Under the pieces are notes generated by a model, which saw only the letters and a list, made by a program, of their open reading frames with translations, had not been told where the DNA came from and made no database searches. Made by a program: the position numbers and the translations under genes. From Isoetes taiwanensis (lineage: Eukaryota; Streptophyta; Lycopodiopsida; Isoetales; Isoetaceae), in contig JAJEKV010000019.1 of NCBI GenBank assembly GCA_021234155.1, positions 2,527,999 to 2,591,998 on the forward strand: a DNA stretch of 64,000 bases, read 5' to 3'. Each line of letters opens with the position of its first letter. The first letter of the stretch is position 1. Positions 32,403 to 42,425 of this stretch are shown in pieces.

Positions 32403-32700
32403 TTCAATACACAATTCTGTTAAACAATTGCAGACTGTTCAAACTCATTGAACACGTCATATTTACAATAGACAATTCTGTTAAACAATTGCAGCCTGCT
32501 CAAACTTGTTCAACACGTCACATTTACAAGCATTTACCAGCAAACCATACCTGTTAACCAATTGCAGCCTGCTCAAACTTATTCAACACGTTATTTACAA
32601 GCATTTACCACAACAAATTTCAGAACCAACAAACCATACCTATTAACCAATTGCAGCCTGCTCAAACTTATTGAACACGTTATTTAGAAGCAAACCATAC
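32403..32700. repeat. Tandem repeats, about 60-80-bp units, four copies
   Basis: Four diverged units carry GTTAA(A/C)CAATTGCAGCCTG, CTCAAACTTATTCAACACGT and TTTACAAGCATTTACC. They lie between the Rep stop codon and the 3' structure of HUH copy 1. Copy 2 lacks them. Confidence 0.8.
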
Positions 32701-32789
32701 CTATTATTTCAGCAATAGAAATCCAGATCAAGGTTTATCAACTCCACACACAAAATTATAAGCCAACAGAAGAAGAACATGTAAAGAGA

Positions 32790-34547
32790 TCAGTTCATAG
32801 CCGAGCCACTTTGTGCATGCCTAATAACTGCATCTAGTTGCCGTATTTCTTGCACAAGCAAGATCCTCACAAGGCTCATATGAGAGCGCAAGATGTGCAA
32901 CTCAGAAATGGGCACCCCCAAATGTTTCCACTCCACAACAGATATGGCATTGTCAATTGACACATAAAACCTTCTAAGTTGCCGCCTAAGCTAGCGCAAG
33001 GATGCCGCAATCCTATGCGCCTCAGTTCCAACCTGGATAACACTATTGACGAACTCTTGAGCAGAAAATGCTGCCTCAGGCTCAGCCGAGAACACAACAG
33101 GGTCCGAATGGGATGCTTCTACAACAGACGAAATAAAAGACTCAGGCAAAGACACAACAGGTTGCTCCACGCCAGCAACTGGTTCCCCATCAGTCTCCAT
33201 AACTCTTGCAACTAAAAACAAACAAAGCTATGAAAACAAACCCAACTGTACAATGAAGAGGCAACCAAGTTCATCACCCAACAGCCATGGTACGATCACC
33301 CTTATGCACAGGGATGAAATCTACATCAGGCTGAAGAATCACAACATCATCACTATCTCCACTATAAGAAGCATCATGAATATCCTCGAAGTTATTATCT
33401 TGTTCATCAGCAGGAATAGCATCATCCCAATACCGCCTCCTCCCAGGCCCATTCCTTTCCACAGGTACAAAACCTGCTGGCAGGCCAAACAAAATGGTCC
33501 TCATATCCGATGGCATGCAGTGACTAGGATTGAGCAGGACTCTCCATGCAGCCCGGACACGGTGCTCATTAATATGGGCAGTGTTAGAAGGGATAATCCA
33601 AGAACTAGACAAGGTAAATTTTTCAGAACGAATCATCCTGGCCAGTGTATACAACAAACTAGCGGTCAATCTACGGTTCCCGTGGTAATTCACGAAATGG
33701 GTAGCTCGATTCAACAAGTTTTTGTTATCAAGCACAACTAAATTTTTGGTATCACCAGCTCCCCATCTCAAATACAAATCCTTACCTTTCTCGATGGCAG
33801 CCTCACTCACATTATGAAGATGGCAGGCATAATGAACTTTTCCCACATCCTTCATACAATACCCAATCATACCCTCAAAACAATGAAGACGAGTATTTTT
33901 AAGGGCTTTGCATACCAATATCACACCAGGAGGCTTAGAAACCCAATTAAAATCTCTCTTTATGGCATCATTCATGGCCCTAGGACTTTAAACCGGGCTC
34001 TAAACACAGCCTGACAATGCAAATGATCTACAGTAGCACCACACTCCATGGCCACAGCTCCAGCAACACACCTCCGATTGCAAAACCCCACAAGACCATC
34101 ATAAAAACTCATGGGCACATCCTGGCCAGACAGACCTAAGGTAACAATCACATCTATAACATTCCAGTCCTGCTCAACAGAAAAACCACCATATCCCCCG
34201 GACTCACGCTCTTGGGAATTGGAAGAACTCAGGTTTATAATGTGGCTCAGAGAACCAGGGACAAAGCAACCAACACTCTTCCCCTTTCTCGTTGCCCTCT
34301 TCAGAGACATAATGTGGCAGGAAATTACAGACAAAAAGAAAGGCAAGAACATAGCCGGCTTACCTCGGGCACAAAATCCCCTTCGAGAGGACACCACCTC
34401 CGCTCCCCACGAAACAAACAGACCCCTGCTTATCCGAAAACCCAAAAAAAAGCAACAAGCCCAGAGGCAGGACACATAAGAACCTCCGGCCTCAGCAGCT
34501 CCACCATCCCTGGCGCACCCTACGGCGGCACTACCAGTTCCGGCCAA
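32790..34547 (-). pseudogene. HUH-endonuclease (Rep-class) transposase gene, copy 1
   Basis: Three minus-strand frames give one protein. Frame one (34547-33972) has WNVIDVIVTLGLSG (motif I-like), SFYDGLVGFC and VDHLHCQAVF (HUH motif, codons 34017-34025). Frame two (33975-33274) has HCFEGMIGYCMKDVGKVHY, whose Tyr (33859-33861) with Lys three residues on is the Rep motif III (Y-x-x-K), then KGKDLYLRWG and SSWIIP. A C-terminal part (33212-32790, one in-frame TAG) has AQEFVNSVIQVGTE and VRILLVQEIRQLDAVI. The order motif I, HUH, Y-x-x-K is that of single-tyrosine Rep proteins. No helicase follows, unlike Helitrons. The first frame break coincides with an ATGA overlap, but copy 2 reads straight through there, so it is decay. 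Relationship to the Replitrons known from green algae is inferred. The N-terminus before about 34330 is uncertain. Confidence 0.7.
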
Positions 34548-34707
34548 CCGGACAAGATGCTCGGCCTACATTCTAGGGTTTCGAATCCCTACTGCCACCG
34601 TCAGCAAAATAACATACTCATATACGAATACCCATTTACACCATTAAAAACCTTAGGTTACAAAAATACGATTCCAAATTTCGGCCACATTATAAATAGA
34701 TCTAATT

Positions 34708-34766
34708 TTACTCAAATCGCGGATATGATGTGTGTTAGAGATACGGTATAAAATGGACTCGCTATT
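34708..34766 (+). repeat. Direct repeat flanking HUH element copy 1, right copy
   Basis: Partner of 31993-32052: TTACTCAAATCGCGGATATG to AAAATGGACTCGCTATT, same orientation, with a 3-base gap in the middle. Confidence 0.85.
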
Positions 34767-35049
34767 TAATTGTATGCTTATACATGGTAAATGGACCTAA
34801 TTTTGATATTTACATATCGTATTGGGCTTGATAAGTTGCTCGGTTCATGGATAACAACTATTATTTGTCAATCGATGGTGTATGTGATGAAAATATCTTA
34901 CACAAGGCATATTGATAATTGTAGGGTTTGACTAAAAACTCTTATAATACGTTCTGTTGACTATTGACAAATGGCAGAGAAATATGATCGTATAGCTCTG
35001 TGGCATCTATGAATTGCTCGGTTTATCGGCACCAACTATGGACTACGCA

Positions 35050-35182
35050 GTTCACCGGCAGCGTTGCATTATGCCCCGTAGGGCTTCGAGGCGGCGGCGC
35101 GAGTCGAGGCGGCCGACGAGTGGCAGAGCTGCGAGTCGCCGCCGAGAAGCCCTACGAGGACGTGATGCGCGCCGCCGGTGAA
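35050..35182. repeat. GC-rich fold-back element
   Basis: Arms 35050-35096 and 35137-35182 are inverted repeats of each other, with mismatches (TTCACCGGC...CGTAGGGCTTC against GAAGCCCTACG...GCCGGTGAA). It is a sharp GC island inside AT-rich DNA. The plus-strand ORF through it (35000-35269) is explained by the inverted repeat. The following 35183-35985 has no recognised gene. Confidence 0.7.
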
Positions 35183-35985
35183 TTACGGGACGTAATGAAC
35201 TGGAGGTTCAAATTTCCAAGCAGACTTATACTTGGTGGTACCCTCTGCTCTGTTCCGGCGGTCATATAGAAGCTAATATTTAATTAGAAAACCAGACGGA
35301 ACTGTGATAAGATTATCCATTGAACAGAGCAAAAGAAAATTACAGTTCTTGAAAAAAAAATTACAGTTCTTGAAGCCACAATCCCAATTTTGCAATTTCT
35401 AAACAAGCTCTGTAATCCTTTTCAATTCTTGATGTTGAAAATCTGCTTAAAAAAATTTGCCTCACTGCTCAAACAGTTGCATCTATTCTCTAATAGCAAC
35501 ATACAGGCGAGTATTCACATGCAGGTAAAAAAAATGGACCAAAAGCCCAAGAACAATGCCGTTTCAGCCGGCTATGGCAGACCAAAAGCTCAAGAACAGT
35601 TCAGCCGGCTATGGCGGAACTCAACAAAAATACCATGGCAAAGCCTTAAGAGACGAAGACGGAGCTCCTTTCCCTCAAATGCAGACAAAACATATAAACA
35701 GGGCGCAGTTCAGCCACAAATGAAACCTAAAAAATCATAGATGGCGCCATACTTATCTTCTTGACAAATAAAATCGCGTTGTTTCATATTAAATGTAGCG
35801 GTTTTTGCATGATAACTGGTTTCTTGTTAAGTAAATAGCGCCATATCTATCAATAAGTGTGTGATAAAACAGGGAAGAAACTGATTTCGCGAGAAATTAG
35901 AATCACAAAATTTCCAAATTTAATGAAACTCTGCTTATAGACGGTTTTATCCTATGAACCCACATGTTCACCCTTAAAGATCGGG

Positions 35986-36773
35986 GCACTATTTGCCATA
36001 ATCACGTGCGAGTCTTAGGGGGTGAAATTGAATTCTACACCCATCTCCAAATATTGCCCCAATCGCCTCCTGGAACTTGTAGAGCCCATCCATCTGAGGG
36101 AGGCAACTCATCTTGAATTGCCAGAAGCTCATAGAAGGATCTGACAAAGTTTGAGGGAACGATCCTCGAATTACATCACCACACCCGTCCTGTCCCTTGT
36201 GGGGGGTATAATGGAAGATTATTTGCCACTCGAACCCAGATCCCGTTGTCTCATTCCTTAAGTCCAAACCTGTCACGGAATCATTGCCAGGGTGTCAATT
36301 GACCATTAAAATACCAATCTTCCACCGAACAAACCTCCTGTTGTGACCATCTGCGCTGACCCCGAGGATCAACATATGATGCCAATACAGATGGTAATGC
36401 ACTTGGGGCGAGTGGAATCCACCATGGTGGTGATGTCAATTGGATGCAACATGAGGCATCGATCTTAAACAATGGGCGAATATGCTCCCAGGCTCATAGA
36501 AAGCACTTCAGAAAGGGATTGATAAATGGCTTAATATCTGAGAATAGCGCCCAAGGAAGTCGTGACGACATTGACGCTTCATATGCTGCCCTGAAGAACA
36601 TTATATGTGACGCTCCCTGAATATATACGACACCCAGGTCGTATACATACGGGGACTTTCCCCTCCCATGGCGACCATCTCGCCATGAGCAGGGCCCTCC
36701 GTCTATCCCGAGCCATCTATAGAGAGATGCCCGAGTGAAGGACACAGAGGGGTCATTCGGCCCACGCCTTCAA
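35986..36773 (-). pseudogene. LINE-B post-RT C-terminal region
   Basis: The minus strand reads SSRLPWALFSDIKPF, FKIDASCCIQLTSPPWW, SYVDPRGQRRWSQQE and EWQIIFHYTPHKGQDG in broken frames. LINE-E has the counterparts LLPWALLYHMHPYPN, FHINPEACLGLVHSM and HPKTQRRWVAPVSI at 58885-59130. This identifies the region as the variable segment between RT and the zinc-binding end of the LINE ORF2. Confidence 0.65.
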
Positions 36774-38215
36774 TGGGTCTCCTACGTCGCGGAAGCATGA
36801 ATACAAAGTTAGCATACAGCATAAATCATACATAAATAACCACCAGAAGGGTGGCACATCCATCCAAGTACCAATGGCAAAGAAGATGCATCTAACCCTA
36901 AGGAAACGCCCCAAATCCCCAGGTTCTACCCCGGCTCAGACTCCTGTGAGGATGGACTGACGGCTCAGTCTCCAGAGATCAGCAGACAGAGGTATAACCT
37001 GGCGTTGGCTGGCATAGAACAATGGCTAGGGTTGTCCACTCCATCCGCCCCTCCTGTGCACACTTTGTAGATGGGTCGATTCACGCTATGGTTTCGCTAT
37101 AGCCTTCCGGAGACGCAGACTCAAGGAATCACCCTTATGAGCCTACTCCAGGGTTCATGACGCCCGGTCGATGAGGCGGGTGTCGGGAAGCCGTCCCTTC
37201 TAGGATCCGCGGTGGTTCCATGGGTGAGCTAGAGAATACGTGCGCGCATCAGCGACCCCCGCATCCATGCCCCGACTTACTCACCCTAAATCTACTCAAA
37301 GTGCATGGTGCCCCATACGGGTCACACCTCTACACCCGTGGAGTGTCGGACCCATACCCCGCCCCTCTACGCGGACCGGGCCATCGGGCCTAGCCCACTG
37401 GAGTCTCAGAGCCTTTTATGTTCGTGCAAGACCCCACCCCCACTTCACCATCTAAGGCCCTTATCCGGTGCTAAGCCATTCCATAGCATCTACGACCGGG
37501 TGGTCTCTTTGTACACAAAAGTCGCGAACTAATGAGAAATACAGGGGATCAACCTAGGAGTATACTACTAACATGGCTCGGAGGTCTCTACCCCCTTAAT
37601 TCCCCATTTCCAGAGAGTAATACTATGCAAAGAACTATCAATCCATCCTTTAAGAGCAAGACCAGAATCAGAAATAAAGAGAACTCACCTTTACAATCAA
37701 GGGGTTAGTTCCTACAAGTAAAAACACGAGAGAGAAACATCGAAAACAAACACAACAAGTGCCCAACGGAAAGGGCTACCCTAGAATTCTCAAGCTATAC
37801 TAACCACCCATCCGAGTTCCCCGGCCGGATCCGTTGTCATTTGGTGCTTCCATCTTCCCTGGACTTGGCGCTCAGCTATGGACACACAGGTAAAGGTGCT
37901 TGGCAAGGTGGGCGCTCAGCTCGTGCTCCTCTTGGACGATTTTGGGAGTCAATTAAGGATAGGGGTCAAGTTGATGGCTCAATTTGGAAGTCCCCATGCT
38001 GGCCAATCGATTTAGGCCAGGTGGCACCTTCCCAAAGCATTTAGACATTAATTCCCTAATCTTAGGTTATTATCCTTAATGATTAAATTAACATAGCTAA
38101 TTTAATCCCTTTTAGGTCAACCCCCTAGGTTACAGTACCCCATGGTGGCGTACCTTTACTGGGTGATGTGTTAGTATATTTATACGTATACCGTATAAAT
38201 ACTTGGAACGTCACA
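36774..38215. mobile_element. Probable solo LTR (about 1.44 kb)
   Basis: The segment begins TGGGTCTCCTACGTCGCGG and ends GGAACGTCACA, so it has TG/CA ends on both strands. It is flanked by TTCAA (36769-36773) and TTCTA (38216-38220), a 4-of-5 match to a target duplication. A TATTTATACGG box lies near the right end on the minus strand. LINE-B sequence is on both sides. No coding domain is recognised; the Pro-rich plus-strand ORFs at 37240-37532 look incidental. Confidence 0.45.
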
Positions 38216-40608
38216 TTCTAGAATTGGTATCACCTTCTTTAAGCCAGGTGATCCCTGCCTTCACCCTTGCTTGAGATGCTCTCTTAGATGCATCAGTTGT
38301 AATGAGACGCAATATCTCATTTTCCCGTATTCCATCAGAACGCCGAAGTCTAAGAGTTTCAAGCTCTCGATATAACACATCTAATTACTCATGCTCTTCC
38401 TGTGCCCTCTGTCTTCCCCAAGGCTTTGCGAATGATTTGACAACAGCTAGGGCCGTAGTCATTCCTGAGATCCCAAAGTTATCTCGAAAAGTGTGGGACC
38501 AAATCTGCCGCCATTTCTAAGAGAAATCAGCGTCCTTCAAGCACCTTGTATTTAATTTGAACATTGTGAAATTAACTGCATCGAGCATCTGTCATGTCGA
38601 GCATATGCCCCGCCTACCCCTGTCCACTGATTGTGAACGTACTTCTCCAGAAGACTCTGCCAGATGTAGAGAATCTAACAACTTTAACCATTGTTCTCGC
38701 TCGAAACCTTGTACCACATCTGTTCCTCAACCACACCTATCGTGAATGGTCTCTACCATATTGAAAATCGCCGAGCAACAACCAGGCCACTCCAGAACCC
38801 AAAGCACTGGCTTTGTTTCTCAAAGATGCCTATAATGCTCCTCTCTGCCATGCATTATTATGGGCATAGACGCTCACAATCCCCCATTCCTGCCCTCCCT
38901 TCCGTCATTCGATTTTAACCCATCTGCCCTAGGGATCGGCAAGATTATCCATGCAATGACGGATCCAACTTTTGGAAGTGCCTGAGGTGGAAAATGCCGC
39001 AGCGTATTATGGATCAAATATGTCCAAAAGCGTACGGGTATCATCTTTGTGACACTTATGCTCCTGGAGACACATGATAACTAGATCAATCTTACGTATG
39101 GCCAATGCGACTCTCGTTCGCTTGCTAGGCAACAAGACACATTCCAGCTCAAAAGAAGAGGGATTCCTTCACTGCTTCTTCTTCCACCCTCGCCTCGCTG
39201 GAGATATAGGGCCTTGATCTGACTCATATGGAACAAGCGCAAGTGGATTTTCAGTGAAAGTGAAGCCCATAGCTAGATCAGTCTCGTCAGCCCAAGCTCG
39301 CACCCGTACAACCTTGTCGAGGGCCATTCCCTCTGTGGAGTCATGGGTGTATATTGAACCTGACTTCAAAGGTTGTACTGACAGACAGTATGGCGACCCT
39401 AAGTACAAATGTAGGAACTGCTACTGCTCTACTAGCTCCTGAAGTTGTTGTATATGCTGCAGCTTCCTGGCGACAATATCAGAAGTCTCAATCTGGCCAG
39501 CATTATCATGTCTCTCCAAGTCAACCGTAGGCAACGTCTCAGTATTAGACTGACGTGGCCTACCATGGTCGGACACAACCTTAGGCTAAGATACAGACTG
39601 AGGTGGATTATTTGCAAGAGGAGCTTGTAATGGAGCCTGAACAGTTTTCCTTGGAGTCTCTGCCACTGGGGTGGGCCTGTGCTCCAAAATTGAGCCTGTA
39701 AAGACATGAAGTGCTAGAAACATTCTCTGAATCTCAGTGCCATTAAAGAGCCTATGGGAGAACTGGAAGTACCAATCTCCATTCTTGACTATTGCTAAAG
39801 ACGGTAACAGACTGTCTGCAGGCAAGGCAACACAAATCTTGGACGCTCGAACAATTGAATGAGAAATATGCACACCTAACCCATTGGCTATCGCCATCAT
39901 AAACTCTGGGAGCAACATGTCCCCCGAAAGATCTAGAACTTGGAACCAGCAAGGGATCTTCAAAGTCGAGAGGCTTCGGGCACTTACACTAGAAGTGTAG
40001 TGCTAGTAGATCAAATAGTTTTCCGATATAAGGTCAACGCCTCGTATAATACCACATACATCAAACATGAGAAGGAAGAAGTTATTGCCTAGAAGTTTTA
40101 TGAACTGGAAAGGCAGGATCCCCACATGGTTAAAATGGGGTTGTAACCATCCACCAACCCTCCTTGTATCCAGCAATCCAGTATAATATACCAAGACCAA
40201 GCAAGAAACCAAATTAGAAATGGACTTCAGATGTTGCTGATGATTTATCTCAACTATGTTAATAAGAGGACTACTGGGATCAACCTAAAGCTCCTTCTTG
40301 TTGTTTTGATTCAAAAAGGCTAAAGCTTTCTCCATTCTATGGGTATTGACAGGAACCACCATTTGCCGAATCCATTTAGAGAAGCGGGGGCACGAGAGCC
40401 TGCTCATAGTGTCATTTGTACACTAAGCTGGACTTGCAGATGCAACCCCTTGCCTGCACTTCGCCTGCATCTCAAGATTAGGTGTCACTCTACTCGCCTT
40501 CTTGAATATCCCCACGCTGGCGCCTGCCTCTTTATCCTTCGGATGCACACTACTGAAGGAACCACCGATGAAAAAGGATCATCTGGTAAGGCTGGAGCTG
40601 GCGATAAT
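38216..40608 (-). pseudogene. LINE-B ORF1 core, endonuclease and pre-RT region
   Basis: In minus-strand order: ORF1 core with LLDTRRVGGWLQPHF (40003-40212) and FMMAIANGLGVHISHSI, ASKICVALPADSLLP (39586-39963); endonuclease with IDLVIMCLQEHKCHKDD, VSVYAHNNAWQRGALL and VAWLLLGDFQYGRD (38540-39160); and a pre-RT helical segment ending ITWLKEGDTNSRM (about 38225), the W-L-x-E-G-D-x-N block that precedes RT. All are broken by stops or frameshifts. The domain order is that of a two-ORF plant LINE, and the blocks match LINE-A closely. Confidence 0.75.
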
Positions 40609-40811
40609 TGTTAGCGAAGCTGCCTATATTAGGAAGGCAGTGTGCCTTTATAAAAAGGCAACGTGAGTTCCTTTTATCTTTCACCTTTTTCTCTGGATGT
40701 ACCTTTTATGGTACCTATATATTGTAACATATATCATTAAATATACGTGTCTTCTGTTGTGGTGCATACCTCTCTCTCTTGTGCTTTCTTAGTAAACTAG
40801 CAAGTTTAACA
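40609..40811 (+). repeat. Copia-2 5' LTR
   Basis: 203 bp from TGTTAGCGAAGCTGCC to TTTAACA, with a CTTTATAAAAAGG promoter box. The 3' LTR shares the first about 138 bp. Confidence 0.85.
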
Positions 40812-40823
40812 TGGTATCAGAGC
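40812..40823 (+). other. Copia-2 primer-binding site
   Basis: TGGTATCAGAGC directly after the LTR is the exact plant copia site for initiator-Met tRNA. Confidence 0.95.
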
Positions 40824-40889
40824 TTGTATTTGGTTCTGGAGCAGTTGTGCATTTTCGAGGGCTCACTGGAAACGTTATATGTATTCTCT

Positions 40890-42060
40890 AGAGCTGAATA
40901 TCCAGCTTGGAAGATTAAGATGGAGCTCGTCCTACAAAGCGAAAAGCTTTTTGGGATTGTGACTGGGAAGAACCTTCCTCCCGGCACAGCCAGTTGACGC
41001 AACTACTGGCAATCTTGTTTTAAATGGTGCTGCATATGATGCTTGGGTTAAGAATATAGATGACTGGAATGAAAAAGATCAAACAGCATGAGCAACGATT
41101 CTTTATGCTATCAAAGAATCCATTTTAATGGATGCTAAGGATTTTGTTACTTCTAGTGAAGTTTGGAAGTATTTGGAAAAACCTACATGAAGAAGACTAT
41201 TCATTAAGTGATTAATCTTCGCAAAGATCTTATATCATTGCAGTATCGTTTGAGTGATTCATTTTATGAGCATGTGGACAAGTTTAAAACACTTCTTGAA
41301 GCATTATCTTCTGCCGATGCTAGTATTCCACATGATCAACATGTTGTTCATTTTTTGGAGTCTATGCTAGAAGAGTTACAGACCCTTATGACTATGTTAG
41401 CCAATAAAAAATCTATGACATTAGATCGAGCTTGTGAATCACTAAAAGATGGGGTTCGAAAGTTGCAAAGGCAAGCTATGCATGAAGGTCAAGCTTTTTT
41501 TGTTGATAGTAAGAAATAAGATCGAGAAGATGAAAAGGCCTTTGTTACTGATACAAAGTGCAGTCACAGTTATAGTAGAAGCTGGAGTTGTGGGGGTGAT
41601 AAATAACAATTGGCTAAACTTGAGCAACCTAAGTCTGAGACTGTGTGCCTATTGTAAAAAGACGAATCATGTTGAAAGCGAATATTATCATAAATGCTTT
41701 GTTAATGAGCATAAAACTTTAGTCCAGGCAATCCGAGATGGACCTCATATTCCAGATGATGATGCAAATATTGCAGTGATGAAGCTTCTGAAGCCCTTCT
41801 TTCTACAGGAGCTAAAGTGTCCATGACTATTGATTCTGGTGCAACATAGCACATGACGTTTCATAGGCATTGGTTGAGGAATTGCCGCCCACTTCAAGTT
41901 AGGACACTTGTGTTTCTTGGTGATAACACGGCCCATGAGATCAATGTTATTGGAGATATTCATGTTGATACTTCCAATGGTATGCAAGTCTTGTGTGGCG
42001 TCTTACATATGCCTGATTTACGCCGAACTCTTATTTCTATGTCTAGACTTGTTGATCTTG
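40890..42060 (+). pseudogene. Copia-2 Gag and protease
   Basis: EYPAWKIKMELVLQSEKL is the Gag start region. MINLRKDLISLQYRLSDS and KSMTLDRACESLKDGVRKL are the Gag core. CAYCKKTNHVESEY is a degraded zinc knuckle: the spacing after His is wrong, with Tyr where a Cys is expected. MTIDSGAT followed by a stop and HMTFHRHW is the aspartic protease active site (D-S-G-A). The frames are interrupted at about 41000, 41200, 41520 and 41850. Confidence 0.8.
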
Positions 42061-42425
42061 GTCTATACATACAATTCAATAGATGATTTGACGTGTACTT
42101 GGAGTTGCCCCGAGAGAAGGTCGTCTGTACGAGCTCTGATAATTTTTCTTCCAAATTCTGCAATGGCTAGTTCATCCAGAGCAAGTCTGCGCCATGTGGA
42201 TGCGGGCGACTGATAATTTTGTAAATCTTATGACTGCTAGTAGAAATGAATCAAGTACACGGTGGCCTGGTCGTTTTGCACATTTTGACTTCCAATATTT
42301 ATTGGATACGGCCTCTGATAGAACCGTGGATGATCTATCATTGAGTAGCACTGCATCAATGGATGTATGTGAGGCATGTGCTATTGGGAAGCAACATCGC
42401 CGTTCTTTCAATGTAAAAGGAAGGA
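42060..42425 (+). pseudogene. Copia-2 GAG-pre-integrase segment
   Basis: SMDVCEACAIGKQHRRSFN carries the C-x-x-C-x-x-G-K zinc-binding end of the pre-integrase domain. It is cut directly afterwards by the LINE-C insertion and resumes at about 45295. Confidence 0.8.

Noticed and set aside
33212-33277. A 66-bp intron joining the middle and C-terminal parts of Rep copy 1 (donor GTGATG, acceptor TTTTTAG).
   Set aside because: Phases do not match: the donor leaves two bases while the acceptor frame needs one. Treated as a frame break instead.
33253-33741. 162-codon plus-strand ORF.
   Set aside because: Antisense of the conserved Rep frame; no domain.
33960-33985. ATGA overlap between the two Rep frames of HUH copy 1, as if by termination-reinitiation.
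   Set aside because: Copy 2 reads the same region (GRF...LNDAIK) in one continuous frame, so the overlap is most simply a frameshift mutation.
37240-37532. Pro-rich plus-strand ORFs as a host gene.
   Set aside because: They lie inside the probable solo LTR, are short, and have no domain.
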